A program made the translations under genes and the position numbers. A stretch of DNA of 64,000 nt from Variovorax sp. V213 (GTDB lineage Bacteria > Pseudomonadota > Gammaproteobacteria > Burkholderiales > Burkholderiaceae_C), in assembly GCF_041154455.1 (NCBI RefSeq), contig NZ_AP028664.1, positions 3,845,001 to 3,909,000 of the forward strand, given 5' to 3'. How positions within the stretch are numbered: the first letter of the stretch is position 1; each line of letters starts with the position of its first letter. A model generated the notes under the pieces. The model was not told the DNA's origin. It worked only from the letters and a program-made list of their open reading frames with translations, and searched no databases. Of this stretch, positions 34,662 to 42,880 are shown one piece after another.

Positions 34662-37411
34662 TGGCGTACCCCGAGTTCCAGCGCCGCGTTCGCTCCTGCC
34701 GTGGAAATGAAACCGAGGACGCCGCTGTTGAAGATGAAATTGCCCGGCCGGCCCGCATCGGCCTGTGCCACGCCGAGCACCGGTGTGTCGTAGCTGAGGG
34801 CTGCGGCCGCGCCGCCGAGGTTGAAGCTGCCTCCCGAGACTGTCGCCTCGCGGCTCTCGCCCTTCACGCTGGCCATGGCATAGCTGCCGTCGGCCGCGCC
34901 CGGCGCCAGGCTCTGCTGCATCGCGAGCATGCGCAGGCCCGCACTGGCCGCCGACTCGCGCACCAGGTGCAGCGGCACTGCCGCACCATTGACCAGCCCG
35001 ATCACCATCGAGCCGGTGAGCGTGCCGCCGGTGGTGACGGCGCCGCCCGTAGGCAGAGTGGTGCGCAGGTCGAAGGCGCCGCGGGTCGTGTTGTAGCTGA
35101 TGTAGCCCTTCTCGGTCTGCGTGCACGCGGCGTCGTAGGTCATGAAGCTGCCCGTGACCGGATCGCGGCAGTACTGGAAAGTGCCGGCATTGCGCAGCCG
35201 CACCGACGACGCATGCGCCACCGTGCCAATCGTGCCCTGCTGCACACCCACGGCATTGAAGATGTTCGCCACCGGATTGAACACCGTGGGCGTCGCCGAG
35301 TTGTCGAAGGTGTTCTGGAATGCGAGCAGTGGCGCGAAACCGCCGCCGCTCGGCGCGTTCACCCCGCCCAGCAGCACGCCGCCCGGCGCGAAGCTGAAGA
35401 CCGCCCCGCTCTCCGCACTCGCGTAACTGCAGCTGCCCTGCGCCACCAGCGAGCCGGTGCGCTGCGTGCCGGCCGTGCGCTGCAGGCTGGCGTCGATGGT
35501 CACGGTGTAGGCCATGGTGGCCGGATCGATCTGCACGCGGAGCTCCTCGCCGAAGCTGTTGCCGCCCTTGTAGCTGGTGACGGCAACCGGCAGGTTCGGG
35601 CAGGCAAGCGGGTCGCCGACCTCGGTCACGCAACTGTAGTTGACCGCCGCGTCCAGGCTGCCGCTGCCGCGGTACTTGGGCCACGCAGGGAACCGGCACA
35701 GCGGGCGCGTGCGGCCATAGGTGCCGGCCACGGCATCCACCGCCACGCCGGTGGCGGGCGCCAGGCCGCCTTCCACCCAGCCTTCGAGCGCCGCGAGCGA
35801 ATCCCAGTTGGGAATGAACACACCGGTGCCATGGCCCATGCCGGGCACGGTGTAGAAGCGCACGCTCTCGTCCACCGCGGCCTGGCCCAGCGTGGCGACG
35901 AGCTGCCGGTAATAGTCGATGGTGGAGTTGGGGCTGATCACCTCGTCGGCCAGGCCGTGCAGCATGATGATGCGGCCGCCATGCGCGAAGAACGGTGCGA
36001 GGTTCGGGTTGGTCGCATCGGTGAGCATCGACACCTCCGTGACGCGGGCCGCGTAGCCGGCCGGGTCCAGCGGATCGAAGCCGAGCGTGTCGAAGCTGTC
36101 GATGCGCGTGACGAAGTGCTTCACCCACTGGTCGCCCGTGACGTACATGTTGGCATCGGCCGAGGTGGCCGGATTGGCCGGCACCTTGCGCGTGCCGAGG
36201 TCACGGGTGGTGTACGGCCCGGCCACGAGCGCCCCTTCGAGCAGGTTGTAGCCGCCCGCGCGGCGCACGCCATTGGCGAGCGCATAGCTCGTGAACTCGA
36301 GCGGCGACTCGATGGTGCGCACGGTGGCAATCTGCGCGTCGGACAGGCAGGTGTCGCCCGCATCCACGCCGCCGCTGCAGCGCAGCGATGCGAGGATGGG
36401 CGCATTGAGCTGCCGGCAGCTTTCCACGTTGCTCACGATGTTGTCGGCCGCGCCGTCGAGCTTGTCGCAGGCCTGCATGGCGGCCTTCTGCACCAGCAGC
36501 GTCTTGGCCACGTTCATCCAGCCCGCGCCGCCGTTGTTGTAGAGCGCGCGGCCCACCGCCACGTTCGACAGCCGCGTGCCGGTGTAGTTGAGCGCGGGCT
36601 CGTTGGCAACGATGCCGTCGTAGTCGAGCGGCCAGCGCTGCACGTAACCGAGCGCGTCGCGCCCGCCGGTGGAGGTGCCCAGGAAGTAGGCCTTCTTCGG
36701 CTTGATGCCGTAGCGTGCGAGCACCAGCGCCTGCGCCACGTCGCGGGTTTTCTTGAGCGACAGGCCGCCGTAGTTGGCCAGCTGCTCGTCGTTGGCCGCA
36801 AACCGGCCGTCGGTGATGCTGCTCGCCTGGTGGCCCGAATCGTCGCCATAGGTGGCGTAGCCGAGCGCCAGCGGCGCGGGCTTGCCGGCCGGGCCGAAGC
36901 GGATGCTCTCGGTGCCGTCGATGAGCACGCCGTCGAAGCCGCCGCCGCCGAAGTGGATGGTCTTCTGGTTCCACTTCTCGGGCAGGTTGAGCGCGAAGTT
37001 GATCGACTGCGAATTGGGATCGACCGGCTGGATGGTGCCGCGCACGCGGCAGTAGTCGCCCATCAGGTTGCCGGCGTCGCCCGCGGCCACGGGCGTGGCG
37101 CTGGTGACGGTGGCGCCCTGCGTGGGAAGGCCGATCTGCGAGGCAGGCAGGCTCTTGCCGGCCAGTTCCGCGCACGAGAGCACGGGTGCCACAGGCGGTG
37201 GCGGTGGGTTGTCCGGTGGATCGGCGTCGGGCGGATTGGCGGCGGCGGGCGGTGTCGTGGTCTGGGTCGGGAAGAAGAAGCTGGCGCCAGTGCCTGCTCC
37301 TCCTCCCCCGCCGCACGCGGCCAGGACGAGGGAAATGCCGATCGCGGGGCCGAGCGAGCGGCAGGAGCGAAAGGCAGCTTGAATCATCGATGAGGGGCGC
37401 GGTACGCGCAT
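34658..37411 (-). CDS. Tannase/feruloyl esterase-family lipoprotein with C-terminal extension
   Basis: Protein of about 917 aa, against about 520-600 for typical members. The signal ends in lipobox LAAC with Cys33, followed by Gly-, Thr- and Pro-rich linkers, so it is a likely outer-membrane lipoprotein. The catalytic triad is Ser247 in FLGTSTGGRDAL, Asp489 in HGLADEVISP and His527 in GMGHGTG. The family's CS...HC disulfide is absent: Thr precedes the Ser and Gly follows the His. After about residue 600 a beta-rich extension of some 280 residues follows that I do not recognise. Start ATG 37411 has GGAG 8 bp upstream. It is divergent from a LysR gene that probably controls it. Substrates of the family include tannins, feruloyl esters and MHET. 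Confidence 0.88.
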   Translation of the reverse strand: MRVPRPSSMIQAAFRSCRSLGPAIGISLVLAACGGGGGAGTGASFFFPTQTTTPPAAANPPDADPPDNPPPPPVAPVLSCAELAGKSLPASQIGLPTQGATVTSATPVAAGDAGNLMGDYCRVRGTIQPVDPNSQSINFALNLPEKWNQKTIHFGGGGFDGVLIDGTESIRFGPAGKPAPLALGYATYGDDSGHQASSITDGRFAANDEQLANYGGLSLKKTRDVAQALVLARYGIKPKKAYFLGTSTGGRDALGYVQRWPLDYDGIVANEPALNYTGTRLSNVAVGRALYNNGGAGWMNVAKTLLVQKAAMQACDKLDGAADNIVSNVESCRQLNAPILASLRCSGGVDAGDTCLSDAQIATVRTIESPLEFTSYALANGVRRAGGYNLLEGALVAGPYTTRDLGTRKVPANPATSADANMYVTGDQWVKHFVTRIDSFDTLGFDPLDPAGYAARVTEVSMLTDATNPNLAPFFAHGGRIIMLHGLADEVISPNSTIDYYRQLVATLGQAAVDESVRFYTVPGMGHGTGVFIPNWDSLAALEGWVEGGLAPATGVAVDAVAGTYGRTRPLCRFPAWPKYRGSGSLDAAVNYSCVTEVGDPLACPNLPVAVTSYKGGNSFGEELRVQIDPATMAYTVTIDASLQRTAGTQRTGSLVAQGSCSYASAESGAVFSFAPGGVLLGGVNAPSGGGFAPLLAFQNTFDNSATPTVFNPVANIFNAVGVQQGTIGTVAHASSVRLRNAGTFQYCRDPVTGSFMTYDAACTQTEKGYISYNTTRGAFDLRTTLPTGGAVTTGGTLTGSMVIGLVNGAAVPLHLVRESAASAGLRMLAMQQSLAPGAADGSYAMASVKGESREATVSGGSFNLGGAAAALSYDTPVLGVAQADAGRPGNFIFNSGVLGFISTAGANAALELGVRH

Positions 37412-37532
37412 GAATGTGTCTCCGGCGTGCGACCTCGGTGGGCCGCTTTTCTTGAACAGGCGGCCGGACGATAGGCGCACGGGTGACTTAAGGTCAAATA
37501 AAATAACAAGGCACTTTCAATACGAAAAAAAT

Positions 37533-38453
37533 ATGGATATCAGAGCGCTCCGCTACTTCGCGGCCGTGGCCGAGACCGGCCACATGACGCGCGCCGCAGA
37601 GCAGCTGGGCATCCAGCAGCCGCCGCTGAGCCAGCAGATCAAGGCCCTCGAACGCGAGCTGGGCGTGCTGCTGTTCAGGCGGCATCCGCGCGGCGTGGCG
37701 CTCACCGACGCGGGCCGGCTGTTCCAGGTGGAGGCGCTGCGCATGCTGCACGACATGGAGGCCATGAAGCAGCGCATGGCGCGCGTGGCCGAGGGGCAGG
37801 CCGGCACCCTGGCGGTGGGCTTCACGAGTTCGGCGGCGGCGCATCGATTCATGCCCGAGGCCCTGCGCGCCTTTCGCCGCGCGCACCCGGGCGTGGAGCT
37901 GCAGCTGCGCGAAGACAACGCCGCCGAACTCACCGAGGCGCTGGCCGCCGGCCGCCTGCACTGCGGGCTGCTGCGGGTGCCGGTGGCGCGGCCCGAAGGC
38001 CTGGTGTTCGAAACGCTGCTGCGCGAACCGGTGCTGGTGGCCATGCCCAGCGACCATCGGTTTGCCCTCGCGCGCGGCAAGGGCTCGCGACCGCTGCCTC
38101 TGTCCAAGCTATGCGAGGAAGGCATCATCCTCGTGCGGCGTCCCGGTGCGCCCGGCCTCTATGCCGAGCTGCTCGCGCTGTGCCACGCCAAGGGCCTGCG
38201 CCCGCGCGTGGTGGCCGAAGTCGATCGCATGATGACCAACCTGAACCTCGTGGCCGCGGGTGTCGGCCTCTCGGTGGTGCCGGCCTCGATGACCGGCGTG
38301 CACGCACATGCCATCGCCTATGCGCGACTGGCCGATGGCGGCCAGCTCGATGCGCCGCTCACTCTGGTGTCGCGCGCCGAGGAAGACAACCTGCCCGCCC
38401 GGCACTTTGCCGCGCTGCTGCGCCGGCTCGCGAGCGAGAACCCGCGGTCATGA
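37533..38453 (+). CDS. LysR-family regulator of the tannase/Bug locus
   Basis: Protein of 306 aa with the CatR/BenM-like LysR layout: HTH at about 1-60 (MDIRALRYFAAVAETGHMTRAAEQLGIQQ, then PPLSQQIKALERELG) and a substrate domain from about 90. Start ATG 37533 is chosen because the HTH begins there. It is divergent from the tannase gene, 121 bp between starts, with an AT-rich stretch (37490-37532) suitable for LysR binding, and it is followed 22 bp later by a Bug gene. It very likely regulates both arms in response to an aromatic acid; this is inference from layout. Confidence 0.92.
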   Translation: MDIRALRYFAAVAETGHMTRAAEQLGIQQPPLSQQIKALERELGVLLFRRHPRGVALTDAGRLFQVEALRMLHDMEAMKQRMARVAEGQAGTLAVGFTSSAAAHRFMPEALRAFRRAHPGVELQLREDNAAELTEALAAGRLHCGLLRVPVARPEGLVFETLLREPVLVAMPSDHRFALARGKGSRPLPLSKLCEEGIILVRRPGAPGLYAELLALCHAKGLRPRVVAEVDRMMTNLNLVAAGVGLSVVPASMTGVHAHAIAYARLADGGQLDAPLTLVSRAEEDNLPARHFAALLRRLASENPRS

Positions 38454-38475
38454 GCACAGCGCCAAGGGTGCACCA

Positions 38476-39477
38476 GTGAGCCCGTTGCTCCAGCGCCGCA
38501 GCTTCGTGCGCCACCTGGGCGCGGTGCTCGCCGCCTCGTGCGCGGCGGCTCCGTGCCTGCTGCGCGCCGCCGCGCCGCCCTGGCCGAATCGCCCGGTCCG
38601 CTTGATCGTCGTGTATCCGCCCGGCGGCGTGAGCGACGGCATGGCGCGCGCGCTGGCAGAGCCGCTTTCGCAGGCGCTGGGCGTGCCGGTGCTGATCGAA
38701 AACCGCGCCGGCGCGGGCGGCAGCGTCGGCATGGATGCGCTCGCGCGTTCGGCGCCCGACGGCTGCACCCTCGCCTTCTCGGCCATCAGCCCGCTCACGC
38801 TGCATCCGCTGCTCGCGCGCGTGCCCTACGACGCGTTGCGCGGCTTCGCGCCCGTGGCCAGCGTCATGCGAACGCCGGTGCTGGTGGTCGGCACGCCCGC
38901 CTTCACGGGCCGCAGCTTCGACGACCTCGTCGCCATGGCGCGCAGCCAGCCGGGCGCCATGCGCTGGGCCACCTCGGGCGTGGCCACCGTCGGCCACATG
39001 GTGCTTGCGCAGGTGCGCATGCAAAGCCGCACCGACATCACGCACATTCCGTATCAGGGCGGCGGCCCCCAGCTCAACGATGCGCTGAGCGGGCAGTTCG
39101 AGCTGCTGTCGACCAACGTTGCGGCGCAGCAGCTGCAGTACATCGAAAGCGGCCGCTTGCGCGCGCTGGCCGTGGGCGCGCCCGCCCGCATCGAGGCGCT
39201 GCCCTGGGTGCCCACGCTCGCGGAACTGGGCTTCGAGAAGGCCAACCGCGATTCGCTCTTCGGCATCTTCGCGCCGGCGCGCACGCCCGCCGCCGTGGTG
39301 CAGCGCCTCAATGCGGAGATCAACCGCCTGCTGCGCAGCGAACCGCTGCGCACTCGCCTGCGCGATGCCCACAACATCCCGGCCGGCGGCAGCAGCGAAG
39401 ACTTCGCACGGGAGATTGCCATCGACCGGCGACGCAACCGCGAACTGGTGGCGGGGGATCGATCGCAGTTCGACTGA
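38476..39477 (+). CDS. Bug/TctC-family binding protein with Tat-like signal
   Basis: Protein of 333 aa starting at GTG 38476 (AAGG 8 bp upstream). The signal has a twin-arginine look, QRRSFVRHLGAVLAAS, ending near LRAAA. Bug hallmarks are RPVRLIVVYPPGGVSDGMARALA, VLIENRAGAGGSVGMDAL and HIPYQGGGPQLNDALSGQ. It lies 22 bp after the LysR gene, probably in one transcript. With the other Bug protein on the opposite arm it makes two binding proteins at one ester-hydrolysis locus, perhaps for different products. Confidence 0.92.
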   Translation: MSPLLQRRSFVRHLGAVLAASCAAAPCLLRAAAPPWPNRPVRLIVVYPPGGVSDGMARALAEPLSQALGVPVLIENRAGAGGSVGMDALARSAPDGCTLAFSAISPLTLHPLLARVPYDALRGFAPVASVMRTPVLVVGTPAFTGRSFDDLVAMARSQPGAMRWATSGVATVGHMVLAQVRMQSRTDITHIPYQGGGPQLNDALSGQFELLSTNVAAQQLQYIESGRLRALAVGAPARIEALPWVPTLAELGFEKANRDSLFGIFAPARTPAAVVQRLNAEINRLLRSEPLRTRLRDAHNIPAGGSSEDFAREIAIDRRRNRELVAGDRSQFD

Positions 39478-39481
39478 GGCG

Positions 39482-40045
39482 CTACGCCTCGGCGATCCAA
39501 AGGCCCCGATAGTCGCGCACGAAGCCGTCCTCCGTCACGCGCAGCGTCGCCGCATAGTCGAAGCGCCTGGCCTCGTAGGCGTACGCGTCGTCCGCGGTCC
39601 GTTCGTAGTGCTGCTTCAATTCGCTGAGCACGTCCCCGCCGTCCAGGTCGACCCAGGCGGCCGGCGCATCGGCGCCCTCGCCCTTCGCGAGGTTGAGCCG
39701 GCGCAGCTGCAGCAGGTTGGTGGCGGGCGTGAAGCCCAGGTCGAGGTCCACGCAGTGCGACAGGTCGGGCACCACCTCGTCGTTGAGCTTCCAGTGGCCG
39801 CGTGCATCGCGGGCAATGGACAGGTCGATGGCGCTGCCACCGAGCCACCCGCGCACGGTGCCCCACTGCGTGTGCCAGTGCAGGTCGCAGCGCACGCGGT
39901 AGTGCAGCTGCGCGATGCGGTGGTCTTCGAGCCGGAACACGGCCGCGCCGTCGAGCTGCCACGCGGTCGCGTTGCGCTCGAGCCGGCAGGCGTCGTGGCC
40001 CGGTGCATCGAGCCTGCGCCACAGGATGGAAGCGACGGTTTGCAT
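39482..40045 (-). CDS. Putative glycolipid-binding domain protein (DUF1448-like)
   Basis: Protein of 187 aa matching the putative glycolipid-binding family by its layout: WRRLDAPGHDACRLE at the start, YRVRCDLHWHTQWGTVRG in the middle, and LDLGFTPATNLLQLRRLNL followed by the WVDLDGG segment. No signal peptide, no membrane segment. Family members form a beta-barrel-like fold thought to bind lipids; no reaction is assigned. Start ATG 40045 is taken at the conserved N-terminus. It is convergent with the Bug gene (4 bp between stops). Confidence 0.78.
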   Translation of the reverse strand: MQTVASILWRRLDAPGHDACRLERNATAWQLDGAAVFRLEDHRIAQLHYRVRCDLHWHTQWGTVRGWLGGSAIDLSIARDARGHWKLNDEVVPDLSHCVDLDLGFTPATNLLQLRRLNLAKGEGADAPAAWVDLDGGDVLSELKQHYERTADDAYAYEARRFDYAATLRVTEDGFVRDYRGLWIAEA

Positions 40046-40153
40046 GGTTCGGATGATGGCCCGAGCCAGAGCAACAGGCAAGCCTTGTCACAATGCACCG
40101 CATCGTGAAGAAGATTCGCCTCCGCCGTAGAGGCCATTCAGAGGAGTGTGCAA

Positions 40154-40324
40154 GTGGAACCGTGGTTCGCCGCCGTTGCGCTGCCCCGGGCCGGTCTGCA
40201 GGCCCACATTGCCCCGCTGCGCGAGCGCACCGCGAAGCTCGTGACCTATCTGGCGAAAGAACTTGGATCGGATGTGTGGCCTGGCGGCGAGGTGCAACCG
40301 GCCAGGGCACTCGATCAGCGCTGA
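40154..40324 (+). CDS. Small hypothetical protein (56 aa)
   Basis: Short frame from GTG 40154 to TGA 40322-40324, preceded by GAGGAG with a 7-bp spacer, one of the best ribosome sites in the window. The product begins VEPWFAAVALPRAG and contains an amphipathic stretch IAPLRERTAKLVTYLAKELG. Third-position GC is high, as in true genes here, and no other gene covers this stretch. It is divergent from the glycolipid-binding-like gene and points toward the immunity gene. No family recognised, no signal peptide. It could also be a chance frame. Confidence 0.4.
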   Translation: MEPWFAAVALPRAGLQAHIAPLRERTAKLVTYLAKELGSDVWPGGEVQPARALDQR

Positions 40325-40370
40325 AAATTGCCAGCGCCGCGCACCGAGGTAGTCGGATGGAGCGCCCTTG

Positions 40371-40649
40371 CTATTTCAATGCGGCAAGCACGTTTTCCAG
40401 GAATTCGCGTTCGGTGGATCCGAAGTCTTCCGGCCGGGCTTCGCGCCCGAAGCAGCGCGGGAAGTCCGTTTCCAGGTCCGGGTGCGAGCGCATGAAATCG
40501 ACGATCTCGGCGCGCAATGCCTCGAGTTCGGCAGGAGTGCACGCCTTCCGGTATTCCGCCATGATTTCAGCGCCGGTCTCGCCGAAATACTCGTAATCCT
40601 GGCTGAAGTAGACCTCGGTGAGGTTCTGGATGAGTTCGTAGCGCTTCAT
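40371..40649 (-). CDS. CdiI-like immunity protein
   Basis: Acidic protein of 92 aa. The segment LIQNLTEVYFSQDYEYFGETGAE resembles the YFHQD-type opening of the CdiI_2 family of contact-dependent-inhibition immunity proteins, followed by a helical stretch (CTPAELEALRAEIVDFM). It starts 19 bp after the stop of the RNase A-like toxin gene on the same strand, the usual order for toxin then immunity. It should bind and block that toxin in the cytoplasm. Similarity is by pattern only. Confidence 0.75.
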   Translation of the reverse strand: MKRYELIQNLTEVYFSQDYEYFGETGAEIMAEYRKACTPAELEALRAEIVDFMRSHPDLETDFPRCFGREARPEDFGSTEREFLENVLAALK

Positions 40650-40668
40650 GGCGGTTCGACAGCTGGTT

Positions 40669-41514
40669 TCAGATGGGGTGCGCCGTCAGTATGTAGTACG
40701 GCATTCCGTTGTAGCTCTTCATGTTCAGAACCACACGCACGTTGCTCAGCTGGCTGACGGTGGTACTGCCCCGCTGCACGCCAATGCCCACCACGCTGCC
40801 TACGTCGTGATAGAACGCCTTGGGCTTGGAGCCCACAGCCGCCGAGCGCGACCAAGCTTTGATGGCTCTGGCGTTGGCACGCACCGTGGCACTGATTGCG
40901 GCCTCGGCCGTCTGCAGGTCCGTAAAGGAAGAGGACGCCTGAAGGGTCTTCTTCAAAGGAAAGCGCGCGAAGAGTTGGGCCTCGGTCTTGCCGACATGCT
41001 CGCGGATCGTGTGGCCGCCGATCTTGGTGTTCAGCGGCCCTTCATGCCGCAGCAGGTCGACCGGCTCCAGGCGAAACCTGCTGGCGCGCACCGCGATCAC
41101 ACGTGCGGCGACCAGCCCGGAGGCCACTGCCAATGGAACCGCCACATCCACCGCAAGCCCGATGCCGTCGGCCGTTTCGCGCGAGGCGCCCAGCGCCTCG
41201 GCCGCCGAGCTGGCAGTGACCGCGGTCGCCGTGCGCTGCGGGGTGCCGGTCCAGACCTGGCGGCTCGAGGTTGCCAAGGTATCGTAGCCGTGCACGCCCA
41301 GCACCACGCAGCCGGCCTTGGTCACCATGGTGGGCTCGGGCGCCAGGCAGAGCACGCCGGCGCCGACCAGTTCGACCACCCCGCCCACCAGCCCGACGGT
41401 CCCCCAGAGCCGGTTGCTCAGGCTCGCGGATTCGGGCACGTCCTGCCCGCCCAGCACAGCGGCCATCTGTACCGGCGTCAGTGCGACGCTCAAACCTTCG
41501 ATTTCGTCATCCAT
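40669..41514 (-). CDS. RNase A-like polymorphic toxin with membrane-active N-terminus
   Basis: Protein of 281 aa. The C-terminal about 120 residues fit the bacterial CdiA-CT RNase A-like domain: GGHTIREHVGKTEAQL (His168, His173), SSSFTDLQTAEAAI, and the closing strand RVVLNMKSYNGMPYYILTAHP with the Thr near the end. The N-terminal 160 residues have two hydrophobic stretches (about 37-59 and 117-142) and the segment LTPVQMAAVLGGQ, a layout seen in stand-alone effectors of Burkholderiales, possibly type VI secretion cargo. ATG 41514 is preferred because AAGGG lies 6 bp upstream. No CdiA/CdiB, VgrG or Hcp gene is nearby. Expected activity is RNA cleavage in target cells. Confidence 0.82.
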   Translation of the reverse strand: MDDEIEGLSVALTPVQMAAVLGGQDVPESASLSNRLWGTVGLVGGVVELVGAGVLCLAPEPTMVTKAGCVVLGVHGYDTLATSSRQVWTGTPQRTATAVTASSAAEALGASRETADGIGLAVDVAVPLAVASGLVAARVIAVRASRFRLEPVDLLRHEGPLNTKIGGHTIREHVGKTEAQLFARFPLKKTLQASSSFTDLQTAEAAISATVRANARAIKAWSRSAAVGSKPKAFYHDVGSVVGIGVQRGSTTVSQLSNVRVVLNMKSYNGMPYYILTAHPI

Positions 41515-41622
41515 GCCATTTCCCTTTCCCATGTCATCGGAGGGCCAGCCTGCAATCGGCCGCATTCTTGCACGCGGCCGTCCGGCGGGCGGACACGGCC
41601 CGGCCGCGAGACAATCGGGGCC

Positions 41623-42873
41623 GTGAGTTCCCAGCCCGTGACCAAGCCTCCGATCCGCCGCATCGCCCACCTCGACATGGACGCCTTCTTCGCGTCGGTC
41701 GAGCTGCTTCGCTACCCGCAGCTCAAGGGCTTGCCGGTGGTGATCGGCGGCGGGCGGCGCAGCGTGGACGAGGCGATCCGCCATGTGCCCGAAGGCGGCA
41801 CGCTGGCCGACATTCCGCTCGACACCTTTCCGCGCCTGAGAGACTACGTGGGCCGCGGCGTGATCACCACCGCCACCTACCCGGCGCGGCAGTTCGGCGT
41901 GGGCTCGGCCATGGGGCTCATGAAGGCCGCCAAGCTCTGCCCGCAGGCCATCATCCTGCCGGTGGATTTCGACGAGATCCGCAAATATTCGCGCGCCTTC
42001 AAGCAGATGATCAGGGAGATCGCACCGCTGATGGAAGACCGCGGCGTGGACGAGGTGTACATCGACTTCACCGACGTGCCGGGCGGCCAGCGCGAAGGCG
42101 GGCGCTCGCTGGCGCGGCTGATCCAGAAGGCCATCTTCGACGCCACCGGCCTCACCTGCTCGATCGGTGTGGCGCCCAACAAGCTCATCGCCAAGATGGC
42201 GAGCGAGTTCAACAAGCCCAACGGCATCTCGGTGGTCTACGAGGACGACCTGCAGACGCGCATCTGGCCGCTGCCCTGCCGCAAGGTGAACGGCATCGGG
42301 CCCAAGGCCGACGAGAAGCTCAAGCGCTTCGGCATCCAGACCGTGGGCGAGCTCGCGGCGCGCGACCGCGGCTGGTTGATCCAGAATTTCGGCAAGTCCA
42401 CGGGCGCGTGGATGCACGAGGTGGCCTGGGGCCGCGACGACCGGCCGGTGGTGACCGAAAGCGAGCCCGTGTCGATGAGCCGCGAAACCACCTTCGACCG
42501 CGACCTGCATGCGGTGCGCGACCGCGCCGAGCTCGGCGCCATCTTCACCCACCTGTGCGAGAAGCTGGCCGAAGACCTGCAGCGCAAGGGCTATGTGGGC
42601 AAGACCATCGGCATCAAGCTGCGCTATGACGATTTCAAGATCGCGACGCGCGACCAGACCATCGACCGCCACACTGCCGACGGCAAGACGATCCGCCAGA
42701 TCGGCGGACTGTGCCTGAAGCGCGTGCCGCTCGAGCGGCCGCTGCGGCTCCTGGGCGTGCGCGTGGGTGCGCTCGCAAAGGCGGGAAGCCCCGAGGCGCT
42801 GGCACATTCAGCTAGCGGCCCGGCCTCCCGCGCACCAGTGGAGTCGGCTTCGACCACGGCGTCGCTCTTCTGA
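41623..42873 (+). CDS. dinB: DNA polymerase IV (Y-family)
   Basis: Protein of 416 aa. Translesion polymerase: palm residues HLDMDAFFASVE and GVDEVYIDF carry the catalytic Asp/Asp-Glu. SIGVAPNKLIAKMASEFNKPNG and the thumb helix-hairpin-helix GIGPKADEKLKRFGI follow, then the little-finger domain (about 240-365). Compared with E. coli DinB there is an insert of about 30 residues after VVIGGG, as in other beta-proteobacteria. The C-terminus TTASLF resembles a weak beta-clamp-binding motif. Start GTG 41623 is preceded by GGGG. It is divergent from the toxin gene (108 bp). No LexA box was found by eye. Confidence 0.94.
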   Translation: MSSQPVTKPPIRRIAHLDMDAFFASVELLRYPQLKGLPVVIGGGRRSVDEAIRHVPEGGTLADIPLDTFPRLRDYVGRGVITTATYPARQFGVGSAMGLMKAAKLCPQAIILPVDFDEIRKYSRAFKQMIREIAPLMEDRGVDEVYIDFTDVPGGQREGGRSLARLIQKAIFDATGLTCSIGVAPNKLIAKMASEFNKPNGISVVYEDDLQTRIWPLPCRKVNGIGPKADEKLKRFGIQTVGELAARDRGWLIQNFGKSTGAWMHEVAWGRDDRPVVTESEPVSMSRETTFDRDLHAVRDRAELGAIFTHLCEKLAEDLQRKGYVGKTIGIKLRYDDFKIATRDQTIDRHTADGKTIRQIGGLCLKRVPLERPLRLLGVRVGALAKAGSPEALAHSASGPASRAPVESASTTASLF

Positions 42874-42880
42874 AGCCGTG

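Noticed and set aside
41623..42873. The 30-residue insert in DNA polymerase IV as a novelty
   Set aside because: From family knowledge this insert after VVIGGG is common in beta-proteobacterial DinB proteins.
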